Of a DNA stretch of 64,000 bases, positions 7,572 through 16,052 are shown piece after piece. The notes under the pieces were generated by a model. The model ran no database searches. It was not told the origin of the DNA and saw only the letters and a program-made list of their open reading frames with translations. How positions within the stretch are numbered: position 1 is the first letter of the stretch; each line of letters begins with the position of its first letter. The position numbers and the translations under genes were made by a program. The stretch is from assembly GCF_036013935.1 (NCBI RefSeq), contig NZ_CP107902.1, positions 9,209,001 through 9,273,000 of the forward strand, in the 5' to 3' direction. Source of the DNA: Streptomyces sp. NBC_00461. Lineage in GTDB: Bacteria; Actinomycetota; Actinomycetes; Streptomycetales; Streptomycetaceae.

Positions 7572-8360
7572 GTGAGCTTGAGGATCGTTGTCACTGTGAA
7601 GTACGTGCCCGACGCCACTGGCGACCGGCACTTCGCCGATGACCTGACCGTCGACCGGGACGATGTGGACGGTCTGCTCTCCGAGCTGGACGAGTACGCG
7701 GTCGAGCAGGCGCTGCAGATCTCCGAGAACTCCGATGACGACGTGGAGGTCACTGTCCTGACGGTGGGTCCGGAGGACGCCAAGGACGCGCTGCGCAAGG
7801 CGCTGTCGATGGGTGCGGACAAGGCGATCCACGTCGAGGACGAGGACCTGCACGGCAGCGACGCGATCGCCACCTCGCTGGTGCTGGCGAAGGCGATCGA
7901 GAAGGCCGGCTTCGACCTGGTGGTCTCCGGCATGGCGTCCACCGACGGCACGGCGGGCATCGTGCCCGCGCTGGTCGCCGAGCGGCTGGGGGTGCCGCAG
8001 GTGACCCTGCTGTCCGAGGTCGCGGTGGCGGACGGCACGGTGACGGGCCGCCGGGACGGGGACGCGGCGTCCGAGAAGCTGGAGGCCTCGCTGCCGGCGG
8101 TGGTGTCGGTGACCGACCAGTCGGGTGAGGCCCGCTACCCGTCCTTCAAGGGGATCATGGCGGCGAAGAAGAAGCCGGTTCAGGCCTGGGACCTGTCCGA
8201 CCTGGACATCGACGCCGACGAGGTCGGTCTGGCGGGCGCCTGGACGAAGGTCGAGACCGCCACCGAGCGTCCGGCCCGTACCGCGGGCACCATCGTCAAG
8301 GACGAGGGCGAGGGCGGCAAGCAGCTCGCCGAGTTCCTCGCGAGCCAGAAGTTCATCTAA
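7572..8360 (+). CDS. etfB: Electron transfer flavoprotein beta subunit
   Basis: The beta subunit (262 residues) of the heterodimeric electron transfer flavoprotein, which carries electrons from acyl-CoA and other dehydrogenases to the respiratory chain through ETF:quinone oxidoreductase. It begins RIVVTVKYVPDA. It contains the AMP-binding fold and the dehydrogenase-recognition region around ATSLVLAKAIEKAGFDLV and GMASTDGTAGIVPA. The start GTG 7572 follows AGGAGA. The alpha subunit is 108 bases downstream on the same strand. Two palindromes upstream suggest specific regulation, plausibly linked to fatty acid oxidation. The identification is firm from length, motifs and pairing with etfA. Confidence 0.96.
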   Translation: MSLRIVVTVKYVPDATGDRHFADDLTVDRDDVDGLLSELDEYAVEQALQISENSDDDVEVTVLTVGPEDAKDALRKALSMGADKAIHVEDEDLHGSDAIATSLVLAKAIEKAGFDLVVSGMASTDGTAGIVPALVAERLGVPQVTLLSEVAVADGTVTGRRDGDAASEKLEASLPAVVSVTDQSGEARYPSFKGIMAAKKKPVQAWDLSDLDIDADEVGLAGAWTKVETATERPARTAGTIVKDEGEGGKQLAEFLASQKFI

Positions 8361-8367
8361 GGGCCCT

Positions 8368-8411
8368 GGCAGCCCCCTCCAAGGGTCCGGCAGCCCCCTT
8401 GCTTAGGGGCT
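8368..8411. repeat. Short direct repeat and weak hairpin between etfB and etfA
   Basis: GGCAGCCCCCT occurs at 8368-8378 and again at 8389-8399. AGCCCCCT and AGGGGCT (8392-8411) can pair as a weak stem. It could stabilise or partly terminate the etfB message, but no strong termination signal is present. The etfA gene has its own AGGAGA ribosome binding site. Confidence 0.35.
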
Positions 8412-8468
8412 CGCCTCCCTTACCGTCCCTCGCCCCTCAGCTTCGCAATTTCGCAGGAGAGCAATCCC

Positions 8469-9431
8469 ATGGCTGAAGTTCTCGTCTACGTCGATCACGT
8501 GGACGGTGCCGTCCGCAAGCCCACTCTGGAGCTGCTGACCCTGGCCCGTCGCATCGGCGAGCCCGTCGCCCTCGCGCTGGGCAACGGCGCCGCCGGTACC
8601 GCCGCCGCGCTCGCCGAGCACGGCGCGGTCAAGGTCCTCACCCACGAGGCGCCGGAGTACGCCGACTACCTGGTCGTGCCGAAGGTCGACGCGCTGCAGG
8701 CCGCCGTCGGCGCGGTGTCGCCGACCGCGGTGCTGGTGCCGTCCTCCGCCGAGGGCAAGGAGATCGCCGCCCGTCTGGCGCTGCGGATCGGCTCCGGCAT
8801 CATCACCGACGCCACCGACCTGGAGGCCGGCGACGAGGGCCCGGTCGCCACCCAGTCGGTGTTCGCCGCCTCCTTCACCACCAAGTCCCGTATTGCCAAG
8901 GGCATCCCGGTCATCACCGTCAAGCCCAACTCCGCCGCGGTCGAGGCCGCCCCGGCCGCCGGCACCGTCGAGGCGCTGGACGTCACGTTCTCGGAGCAGG
9001 CGACCGGTACGAAGGTCACCGGGCGTACGCCGCGTGAGTCGACCGGGCGTCCGGAGCTGACCGAGGCCGCGATCGTGGTCTCCGGCGGCCGCGGTGTCAA
9101 CGGCGCCGAGAACTTCGCGATCATCGAGGCCCTCGCCGACTCCCTGGGTGCGGCCGTGGGCGCCTCGCGGGCCGCGGTGGACGCCGGCTGGTACCCGCAC
9201 ACCAACCAGGTCGGCCAGACCGGCAAGTCCGTCTCCCCGCAGCTGTACATCGCCAACGGCATCTCCGGCGCCATCCAGCACCGGGCCGGCATGCAGACCT
9301 CGAAGACGATCGTGGCGGTCAACAAGGACGCCGAGGCCCCGATCTTCGACCTCGTCGACTACGGCATCGTCGGCGACCTCTTCGACGTCGTCCCCGCCCT
9401 CACCGAGGAGATCAAGACCCGCAAGGGCTGA
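8469..9431 (+). CDS. etfA: Electron transfer flavoprotein alpha subunit
   Basis: The FAD-binding alpha subunit, 320 residues, normal length. The C-terminal FAD domain is unmistakable: [12 protein letters not shown], then [19 protein letters not shown] and [12 protein letters not shown], then [21 protein letters not shown]. The N-terminal half forms the domain that packs against EtfB. Together with EtfB it delivers electrons from flavin dehydrogenases to the membrane quinone pool. The start ATG 8469 is preceded by CAGGAGAG. A strong 18-bp hairpin terminator follows the stop by 15 bases. Confidence 0.96.
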   Translation: MAEVLVYVDHVDGAVRKPTLELLTLARRIGEPVALALGNGAAGTAAALAEHGAVKVLTHEAPEYADYLVVPKVDALQAAVGAVSPTAVLVPSSAEGKEIAARLALRIGSGIITDATDLEAGDEGPVATQSVFAASFTTKSRIAKGIPVITVKPNSAAVEAAPAAGTVEALDVTFSEQATGTKVTGRTPRESTGRPELTEAAIVVSGGRGVNGAENFAIIEALADSLGAAVGASRAAVDAGWYPHTNQVGQTGKSVSPQLYIANGISGAIQHRAGMQTSKTIVAVNKDAEAPIFDLVDYGIVGDLFDVVPALTEEIKTRKG

Positions 9432-9446
9432 TCACCAGACGCCTGT

Positions 9447-9488
9447 CCGAGGCCCCCGCGACCGCACGATCGGTCGCGGGGGCCTCGG
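9447..9488. terminator. Bidirectional rho-independent-like terminator
   Basis: A perfect 18-bp inverted repeat (9447-9464 and 9471-9488) with a six-base loop sits exactly between the convergent etfA and exo/endonuclease-phosphatase genes. There is no U-tract, as is usual in Streptomyces. The stem's stability and position make termination in both directions likely. Confidence 0.85.
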
Positions 9489-9489
9489 C

Positions 9490-10428
9490 TCATTCCAGAC
9501 CGATCGACGCCTGCACCGGCAGGTGGTCGCTCGGGAACTGGCCGTCCGCGGAGAAGGTGTTGATCGACGCCCGGTGCGTCGTCACCCCTGGCGTGGTCAG
9601 GATCCAGTCGATGCGGTCGCCGTCCGGCGTGAGTCCCTTGTAGCCGTGGAAGGTCCCGTACTGGGCACTGCGCCGCGCCGCCGCGTCCCAGGTGTCGACG
9701 AGGCCCGACCCCACGAGCGTGTCGTAGACCGGGTTCCTGTGCGCGGCGACGTTGAAGTCGCCGGTGACCACGACCGGCAGCGAGCGGTCGAGCTGCGCGA
9801 TCCGCTGCGTCATCAGGGAGGCGCTGCGCTCGCGCGCGTACTGGCTCGCGTGGTCGAAGTGGGTGTTGAGGACGTAGAACTCCCGTCCGCCGTCGGCGAG
9901 ATCGCGGAAGCGGACCCAGGTGACGATGCGGGGGAAGGCGGCGCCCCAGGTGTTCGAGCGGATGACTTCCGGGGTGTCGGAGAGCCAGAAGGTGTAGTGC
10001 TCGGCGGGGGCCAGGCGCCCGGTGTCGTAGAAGATCGCCGTGGACTCGTCGCGGCTGCCGCCCTCGCGCCCCGTGCCGATCCAGTCGTAGTCCGGTCCGA
10101 GGTCGGAGTCGATGTCGCGCAGTTGCTGGTAGAGGCCCTCCTGGGTGCCGATGACCTGAGGGTGCGCGCGATGCAGCAGTTCACGCATCACCGGTCTGCG
10201 GTCGCTCCAGCTGTTGGGTTCGGTGGCGCTCGCGAAACGCAGGTTGAAGGTCATGACGTCGAGACGGGGCGCCCGGCGCGCCTGCCTCGGGAAGGACGGG
10301 GCGGGCGAGACCGACCGCGACGAAGCGGACGAGGTCGAGATCGCGGCGCTGGAGAGTGGCAGGGTGACCGCCGCGGCCAACAGAGCTTTCATACCCAGAC
10401 GGCGGGTGACTCGGCGGTGGTACGGCAC
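9490..10428 (-). CDS. Secreted endonuclease/exonuclease/phosphatase family protein
   Basis: A 312-residue protein with an N-terminal export signal: basic start, hydrophobic stretch at residues 13-30, then Ser-rich region. The EEP metallo-hydrolase domain follows. Catalytic blocks are visible: DVMTFNLRF, IGTQEG with the metal-binding Glu, FYVLNTHFDH, VVTGDFN and SDHLPV with the catalytic His. Family members cleave phosphodiesters in nucleic acids, phosphoinositides or sphingomyelin, so an extracellular nuclease or lipid phosphatase role fits. The start is GTG 10428 with AAGGAG upstream. It stands alone, separated from etfA by a shared terminator. The substrate is undetermined. Confidence 0.88.
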   Translation of the reverse strand: MPYHRRVTRRLGMKALLAAAVTLPLSSAAISTSSASSRSVSPAPSFPRQARRAPRLDVMTFNLRFASATEPNSWSDRRPVMRELLHRAHPQVIGTQEGLYQQLRDIDSDLGPDYDWIGTGREGGSRDESTAIFYDTGRLAPAEHYTFWLSDTPEVIRSNTWGAAFPRIVTWVRFRDLADGGREFYVLNTHFDHASQYARERSASLMTQRIAQLDRSLPVVVTGDFNVAAHRNPVYDTLVGSGLVDTWDAAARRSAQYGTFHGYKGLTPDGDRIDWILTTPGVTTHRASINTFSADGQFPSDHLPVQASIGLE

Positions 10429-10576
10429 GGGGGCTCCTTCGGTGGCGACGGCCGGACGAGTCGTGCGTGGGGCGGGTCGTGCGTGAGGCGGGCCATGTGC
10501 AGGGAAGTGTCATACCCCGCTGTGAGATGAGCGTGAACACGCCCAGATCACGGCCTTGCTCCCCATGGACATGGTG

Positions 10577-10606
10577 TTGACCATCCGGAAGGTCCACCGA
10601 TAACTT
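10577..10606 (+). promoter_or_regulatory. Promoter of the DUF6986-type gene
   Basis: TTGACC (10577-10582), an 18-base spacer and TAACTT (10601-10606) form a plausible vegetative promoter. The predicted start is about 10613, immediately within the downstream operator-like repeats. Confidence 0.55.
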
Positions 10607-10611
10607 CATTC

Positions 10612-10639
10612 TACGGATTGTTGATTCCGTACTGCGGAA
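10612..10639. promoter_or_regulatory. Overlapping palindromic operators
   Basis: Two overlapping inverted repeats share half-sites: TACGGA-N8-TCCGTA (10612-10631) and TTCCG-N5-CGGAA (10625-10639). They cover the predicted transcription start of the 10654 gene. The layout suits a repressor binding in tandem, for example an IclR- or TetR-type protein. No regulator gene is adjacent. Confidence 0.55.
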
Positions 10640-10653
10640 AACAGGAGGATGGG

Positions 10654-11958
10654 ATGGGTCAGGGTCAGCAGGAGAAGGTGGCGACGAGTCTCGCGGGTGC
10701 GATCAGCGAGGACATCAGCGCCTCCCTCGCCCCCGTCGACGCCGAGTTGGAGCGCCGCTACCCCGGGGACCCCGGCACCCGCCAGCCCGTCCACACCGTC
10801 TACGTCCCCGGTGACGCCTTCGCCTCCGACACCATCCGCTCCTGGGGCGACCAGGCACTCGCGGCCCTCGACGCACACGCCCCGGACGCAGCCTCCTTCG
10901 CCACCGTCCTCGGTCTGTCCGACGAACTCGCAGAACCCGTCTACGCGCGCGTGCGCGCCAAGCTGGAGCGCGAGCCCATCGAGGACCTGCGCGTCGACTT
11001 CGAGGACGGCTACGGCCCTCGCCCGGACGCCGAGGAGGACCGGACGGCGGCGCGCGCGGCCCGGCTCGTCGCCGAGGCGTACGAGAAGGGGACGGCGGCC
11101 CCGTACATGGGCATCCGTATGAAGTGCATGGAGGCACCGGTGCGCGACCGGGGCATCCGTACCCTCGACATCTTCCTCAGCGGCCTGATGGAGGCCGGCG
11201 GCCTGCCCGACGGGCTGGTGCTGACGCTGCCCAAGGTGACCTACCCCGAGCAGGTCACCGCCATGGTGCGGCTGCTGGAGGAGTTCGAGAAGGCGCGCGG
11301 GCTTGAGGCCGGCCGGATCGGCTTCGAGATCCAGATCGAGACCAGCCAGTCCATCCTCGCAACCGACGGCACCGCCACCGTCGCCCGGATGATCCAGGCC
11401 GCCGAGGGGCGCGCCACCGGACTGCACTACGGCACCTTCGACTACAGCGCCTGCCTCGGCGTCTCGGCCGCCTACCAGGCCAGCGACCACCCGGCCGCCG
11501 ACCACGCCAAGGCGATCATGCAGGTCGCGGCGGCGGGGACCGGGGTCCGGGTGTCGGACGGCTCGACCAACGTGCTGCCGATCGGCCCGACCGAGAAGGT
11601 GCACGACGCGTGGCGCCTGCACTACGGCCTGACCCGCCGCGCCCTGGCCCGCGCCTACTACCAGGGCTGGGACATGCACCCCGGTCACATCCCCACCCGT
11701 TACGCGGCCGTCTTCGCCTTCTACCGCGAGGGTTTCGAGCAGGCCGCCGCACGGCTCGCCCGGTACGCGGGCCGGGTCGGCGGTGACGTCATGGACGAGC
11801 CCGCCACCGCCAAGGCCCTCGGCGGCTACCTGCTGCGCGGACTGGACTGCGGCGCGCTGGACATCGCCGAGGTCGCCCGGGTGACCGGTCTGACCCGGGC
11901 CGATCTGGAGGGCTTCGCGGCACCCCGGCGCGGCGACCTCACCGTCTCCGGCACGTAG
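10654..11958 (+). CDS. DUF6986-type aldolase/citrate-lyase-like protein
   Basis: A 434-residue protein with a HpcH/HpaI-CitE-like TIM-barrel signature. The relevant blocks are LRVDFEDGYGPR (acidic metal-binding region), LVLTLPKVTYPEQV and IGFEIQIETSQSIL (the metal Glu in an EIQIE context). HYGTFDYSACLGV and GWDMHPGHIPTRY near the C-terminus also resemble malate-synthase/citrate-lyase-like enzymes. It fits the actinobacterial DUF6986 family. The reaction is probably carbon-carbon bond cleavage or formation with a 2-oxo acid or CoA ester, but this is inference. ATG 10654 follows AGGAGG (10643-10648). The operator over the promoter indicates substrate-dependent repression. Confidence 0.78.
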   Translation: MGQGQQEKVATSLAGAISEDISASLAPVDAELERRYPGDPGTRQPVHTVYVPGDAFASDTIRSWGDQALAALDAHAPDAASFATVLGLSDELAEPVYARVRAKLEREPIEDLRVDFEDGYGPRPDAEEDRTAARAARLVAEAYEKGTAAPYMGIRMKCMEAPVRDRGIRTLDIFLSGLMEAGGLPDGLVLTLPKVTYPEQVTAMVRLLEEFEKARGLEAGRIGFEIQIETSQSILATDGTATVARMIQAAEGRATGLHYGTFDYSACLGVSAAYQASDHPAADHAKAIMQVAAAGTGVRVSDGSTNVLPIGPTEKVHDAWRLHYGLTRRALARAYYQGWDMHPGHIPTRYAAVFAFYREGFEQAAARLARYAGRVGGDVMDEPATAKALGGYLLRGLDCGALDIAEVARVTGLTRADLEGFAAPRRGDLTVSGT

Positions 11959-12057
11959 CGGGCCTGTCACAGCCGTCACCGGCGGCTGGTGTTGTCACCG
12001 CCGCCCCGTAGTGTGTACGGCACGCATTGACATGTCACAGGAACGGGGCAGCAGGCA

Positions 12058-14001
12058 GTGTCTTCGGGGGAGACTTCGGCAGGAAAGGGCCAGGGCGACG
12101 GGACCGGTCGGCTGCTGGCCGGGCGCTATCGCGTCGTGGCCCAGCTCGGGCGCGGCGGCATGGGCATCGTCTGGAGAGCGGTCGACGAGGTCCTCGGACG
12201 CGAGGTCGCCGTCAAGGAACTGCGCACCTACAACGACGCCGACGGGCCCGAACTCGCCGATCTGCGGCTGCGGATGCAGCGCGAGGCCCGCGCGGCGGCC
12301 CGGGTGCGCCATCCCGGAGTCGTCGCCGTGCACGACGTCACCGAGGTCGACGGCCGCCCCCTGATCGTGATGGAGCTGGTCGACGGACCGTCCCTGGACG
12401 ACGTGCTGCGCGAGCGCGGCACCCTCGACGCGCGCGAGGCGGCCGAGATCGGTGCGAAGGTCATGGACGCGCTGGCCGCCGCCCACCGGGCCGGAGTGCT
12501 GCACCGCGACGTGAAGCCCGGCAACATCCTGCTGGAGCGTTCGGGCCGCGTCGTCCTCACCGACTTCGGCATCGCCACCATGGAGGACCCGGGCGACGGC
12601 TCCGCCACCCACCTCACCCGCAGCGGCGAACTCGTCGGCTCCCTCGACTACCTGGCCCCCGAGCGGGCGCAGGGCGCCGACCCCGGACCGGCCTCGGACA
12701 TCTGGGCCCTCGGCGCCACCTTGTACGCGGCGGTGGAGGGCTCCTCGCCCTTCCGGCGTACGTCGACGTACTCGACCCTCGCCGCGATCGTGACCGAACC
12801 GCTGGCCGAGCCCCGTCGCGCGGGTGCCCTCGGCCCGGTTCTCCGGCAGCTGCTGGACAAGCGGCCCGAGACCCGGCCGGAGGCCGAGCGGGCGCGCGGA
12901 CTGCTGCAGGCGGTCGCGGACCTGGCGGGCTCGGACACACCGACGGCCACGCTGCGCGGCGGCACGGACCCCAGGCCCGACACGGAACGCAGTCTGCCGG
13001 CGGTGCCGCCGGGGTTCGGCCCATGGGAACCCGTGGGGACGGATCCGGCCGGGAGCGGCACGGCGCCGCTCGGAGCCGACACACCACGCCCAGGTTCGGC
13101 GGAGCAGCCGGGGCCGGTCTTCCCGGCCTTCGGAGTGCCCGAGCAGGCCGGCGGCTCCGCCGGGAGCGCGGCGCACGGCACGAGTGGCGCCGAACCCACC
13201 GCTCAGTCCTCGCACGGCTTCGGGCCGCCCGCGTCGATGGGCCCGTACCCTCCGTCGGCGCCCACCAGTGCCGTGTCCACCTCGCCGCCCCGCCGCAGAG
13301 GGCGCGCCCTCCTCGCCGCCGCGGCGGTGGCCGCCGTCCTCGCGGCTGCCGGGACCACGGTCGCCCGGGTGAACGGCTCGGGCGGGACGAAGGACGACGC
13401 CAAGCCGGCCGGGTCCGCCCCGAGCGCAGGAGCCTCCGGTTCGGTGAGCGGCCGCACCGACGCCGACCGTCCCGGTGCGTCCAAGCCCACGAAGCACAAG
13501 GGCGACAAGACCCCGGACGGGACCGAGGCACCCGGCAAGAAGGGCGGGACCGAACCCGGTGACGGGGCCTCCTCGTCCTCCCCGGCGAAGCCCACCGGAG
13601 GCGGCACGACGGGCGGCGGTTCGGGCGGCACGTCCGGGAGTACGTCGGGCGGCGGCACCAACGGCGGTTCCGGCAACGGCGGTACGACGACGGGCGGAGG
13701 CGGTGCGACCACCGAGCCGCCGGCCTGCCAGTCCATCGGCGGCGGCAAGTACAACTGCCAGGTCTGGCGCACCGCCAAGTCCTACACCGCCTCCGGCACC
13801 GAGGTCGGCGTGATCAACGCGGGCACCAACTACTTCTTCTGCCAGCAGAACCTGGGCCGCCGCGAGACATACGGCAAGTGGACCAACGTCTGGTGGGCGA
13901 AGACGGACGACGACAGCGGCAACACGAACGTCTACGTCAGCGCCGTCTACATCAAGGGCGGCGACAACGACGAGCCGATCCCGGGGCTGCCGGTCTGCTG
14001 A
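12058..14001 (+). CDS. Membrane Ser/Thr protein kinase with unknown ectodomain
   Basis: A 647-residue PknB-type kinase. The N-terminal kinase domain (residues 24-280) has all key motifs: GRGGMG, Lys53 in VAVKEL, HRDVKPGN with Asp151, DFG Asp169 and GSLDYLAPE. A Pro/Ala/Gly-rich linker follows, then one transmembrane helix at about 418-436. Outside the membrane come a Lys/Ser/Gly-rich low-complexity stalk and a compact C-terminal domain of about 90 residues with four cysteines, rich in Trp and Tyr. That domain is not a PASTA repeat and probably senses an extracellular ligand or cell-wall feature. The start is GTG 12058; a -10-like TAGTGT lies at 12009-12014. It is active by sequence. Confidence 0.9.
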   Translation: MSSGETSAGKGQGDGTGRLLAGRYRVVAQLGRGGMGIVWRAVDEVLGREVAVKELRTYNDADGPELADLRLRMQREARAAARVRHPGVVAVHDVTEVDGRPLIVMELVDGPSLDDVLRERGTLDAREAAEIGAKVMDALAAAHRAGVLHRDVKPGNILLERSGRVVLTDFGIATMEDPGDGSATHLTRSGELVGSLDYLAPERAQGADPGPASDIWALGATLYAAVEGSSPFRRTSTYSTLAAIVTEPLAEPRRAGALGPVLRQLLDKRPETRPEAERARGLLQAVADLAGSDTPTATLRGGTDPRPDTERSLPAVPPGFGPWEPVGTDPAGSGTAPLGADTPRPGSAEQPGPVFPAFGVPEQAGGSAGSAAHGTSGAEPTAQSSHGFGPPASMGPYPPSAPTSAVSTSPPRRRGRALLAAAAVAAVLAAAGTTVARVNGSGGTKDDAKPAGSAPSAGASGSVSGRTDADRPGASKPTKHKGDKTPDGTEAPGKKGGTEPGDGASSSSPAKPTGGGTTGGGSGGTSGSTSGGGTNGGSGNGGTTTGGGGATTEPPACQSIGGGKYNCQVWRTAKSYTASGTEVGVINAGTNYFFCQQNLGRRETYGKWTNVWWAKTDDDSGNTNVYVSAVYIKGGDNDEPIPGLPVC

Positions 14002-14004
14002 CGC

Positions 14005-14760
14005 TCAGGCGTCCGACACGTACCGCTCCAGCCCCGACACCGTCACCAGCTTCTCCTCGGCGAACACCCGGGTGCCCTGCTCGCACAGCCCCACGTCGGC
14101 CCGCGCCCGTGCGCAGAACTCCTCGGGTGTGACACCGAACAGCTCCCTCAACCGGGCCGATCCGACGAGGAGTTCGGTGATCAGCGCCCGCTGGCCGGGG
14201 TGCCCGCGCGGTGCCCCCGAGCCGTTGTGCAGGACCCCGCGGCGGTTGACGTAGACGTACGCCCCGGGCAGTCGCGTACCGTCCTCCAGCTCGATCCGCA
14301 CGTCCGGTGCCGGCAGCCAGGCGCGCCGGAAGTTGCCGTGGGGCAACGGCACGCCCTCGCTCGCGTCGATCACCGTGAGCTGCTCGGCGTCGAGCCAGGT
14401 GAGGAACAGCTCCCGTACGGTGCCGGGTGCGTCGACCGGTGACGCGGAGACGTATCCCAGGCGGCTGACGTGCGCGGAGACGCCCACGCCGATGCCGGTG
14501 ACGTGGGTGCGCACGATCGGAATCGGCGAGGTGATCCCGGACTCGGCCATCTTGTCGCGCAGTTGGCCCGGGCAGGCATTGGAGCCGACGGCAAGGACGG
14601 GGACGCGGTCTTCGTGGACGAGGCGGTCAAGCGGCAGCAGTCGGTCGCCGTCCAGGAGCCCGGAGCGCGACGGCCAGGCGCCCGGGTAGAGCAGCGGATG
14701 CCTGCGCGGAGCCTCGGCCAGGCCCAGCGCTTCGAGCGTGCGGTCCGCATGGCTGCCCAT
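14005..14760 (-). CDS. Conserved hypothetical protein, possibly gamma-glutamylcyclotransferase-like
   Basis: A 251-residue soluble protein I do not firmly recognise. It contains VLAVGSNACPGQL, which resembles the glycine-rich YGSN loop of gamma-glutamylcyclotransferase-fold proteins, and later YVYVNRRGVLHNGSG. The C-terminal third includes LRELFGVTPEEFCARARADVG. No signal peptide or membrane helix is seen. ATG 14760 (MGSHADRT) is preferred because it begins seven bases after the LacI-family gene's stop. The longer frame would overlap that gene. It is probably co-transcribed with the LacI regulator. It converges on the kinase gene with only three bases between stops. Confidence 0.6.
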   Translation of the reverse strand: MGSHADRTLEALGLAEAPRRHPLLYPGAWPSRSGLLDGDRLLPLDRLVHEDRVPVLAVGSNACPGQLRDKMAESGITSPIPIVRTHVTGIGVGVSAHVSRLGYVSASPVDAPGTVRELFLTWLDAEQLTVIDASEGVPLPHGNFRRAWLPAPDVRIELEDGTRLPGAYVYVNRRGVLHNGSGAPRGHPGQRALITELLVGSARLRELFGVTPEEFCARARADVGLCEQGTRVFAEEKLVTVSGLERYVSDA

Positions 14761-14767
14761 GGGCCGC

Positions 14768-15817
14768 TCAGTCCGTCGGGGGCAGCTCGCCCGAGCCACG
14801 GGTGATCAGCCGGGTCGGCAGTTCGATGCGTTCCGGGGTGAGCAGGGTGCCGTCCAGCTGGCGGAAGAGGCGGTCGGCGGCGGTGCGGCCGAGAGCCGCG
14901 GCGTCCTGGGCGACGACGGTGACGCCCGGCTGCAGCAGGTCGGCGAGCTCGATGTCGTCGAAGCCGACCAGGGCGACCGGGCGGGCCTGCTCGGCGAGAA
15001 CGCGGACCACGGTGACCGTCACCCGGTTGTTGCCCGCGAAGATCGCGGTGACGGGATCGGGCCCGGAGAGCATCTCCTCGGTGGCCCGGCGCACCCGCTG
15101 CGGGTCGGTGACGCCCAGGGACATCCACGAGTCCGCGACCGTTATGCCCGCGTCCTCCATGGCGGCCCGGTAGCCGCGCAGTCGTTCGGCGGCCGTGTGG
15201 ATGCGGGGCATGTCGCCGACGAAGCCGATCCGGCGGTGGCCGTGGGCGATGAGGTGGGCGACGCCGTCGCGGGCGCCGCCGTAGTTGTCGGACAGGACGA
15301 CATCGGCGTCGATCCTCCCGGCCGGCCGGTCGACGAACACCGTGGCGACGCCCGCCCTGATCTCGGGCTCCAGATACCGGTGGTCGCCACCGGCCGGGAT
15401 GATCACCAGGCCGTCCACCCGTCGCGCGCACAGAGCCAGGGCCAGTTCCTGCTCACGGTCGGGGTCCTCCGCGCTGGAGCCGTTGATCAGCAGGGCACCG
15501 TGCGCGCGGGCCACCTCCTCGACCGCGCGGCTGAGAGGGCCGTAGAACGGGTCGGCGAGGTCCTCCAGGACCAGGCCGATGCTGGCGGTGCGCCCCTTGC
15601 GCAGGACCCGCGCGCTGTCGTTGCGGCGGAAGCCCAGTGCGTCGATGGCTTCCTGCACACGGCGCTCGGTCTCGGGGGTGACGCCGGGCTCGCCATTGAC
15701 CACGCGGGAGACGGTCTTGAGGCCCACACCGGCGCGCGCCGCCACGTCCTTCATGGTCGGACGGTTGCCGTAACGCGTTCCGGAAACGGGGGCTGTTCGG
15801 CGAGCGGTCTCGGGCAC
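14768..15817 (-). CDS. LacI family transcriptional regulator
   Basis: A 349-residue LacI/GalR-type repressor. The N-terminal helix-turn-helix reads TMKDVAARAGVGLKTVSRV followed by the hinge region. The periplasmic-binding-like effector domain (about residues 70-345) contains IGLVLEDLADPFYGPL and ALVGFDDIELADLL. It should bind a sugar effector and release its operator. The start is taken as GTG 15817 with a modest AGGACAG upstream; in-frame ATGs at 15865 and 15895 have no ribosome binding site. A perfect GACAAC/GTTGTC palindrome lies in the divergent gap to the ROK gene, suggesting control of both genes. The effector is unknown, and the nearby alpha-galactosidase is only a hint. Confidence 0.88.
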   Translation of the reverse strand: MPETARRTAPVSGTRYGNRPTMKDVAARAGVGLKTVSRVVNGEPGVTPETERRVQEAIDALGFRRNDSARVLRKGRTASIGLVLEDLADPFYGPLSRAVEEVARAHGALLINGSSAEDPDREQELALALCARRVDGLVIIPAGGDHRYLEPEIRAGVATVFVDRPAGRIDADVVLSDNYGGARDGVAHLIAHGHRRIGFVGDMPRIHTAAERLRGYRAAMEDAGITVADSWMSLGVTDPQRVRRATEEMLSGPDPVTAIFAGNNRVTVTVVRVLAEQARPVALVGFDDIELADLLQPGVTVVAQDAAALGRTAADRLFRQLDGTLLTPERIELPTRLITRGSGELPPTD

Positions 15818-15903
15818 GATGCGCTGTCCTGTCCTGTCTCGTCCACGGGGGGATGCGTCGACCATGAGTTTGTATGAGGATGTGGCGTCGAGCATAGGGC
15901 CTG

Positions 15904-15915
15904 GACAACGTTGTC
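15904..15915. promoter_or_regulatory. LacI-type operator
   Basis: GACAAC-GTTGTC is a perfect 12-bp palindrome with the central CG typical of LacI-family operators. It lies 86 bases upstream of the LacI-family start and about 140 bases upstream of the divergent ROK start. It is the best candidate site for that regulator. The rest of the 15818-16052 gap shows no gene. Confidence 0.65.
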
Positions 15916-16052
15916 ATGCGCAAGAGAGACTGTCCACCGCAATCTCCGGCCTCCGCCCCCACCGCGAGACCGGCCCATACTTCTGCACGGTCGACGGGGA
16001 AATCTCCCCGGCCGACCGGAGATCCGATGGTTGACGGGGAGATCCGACACTG

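Noticed and set aside
8392..8411. A terminator between etfB and etfA.
   Set aside because: The stem is short and bulged and the two subunits are expected to be made together; it is recorded only as a repeat.
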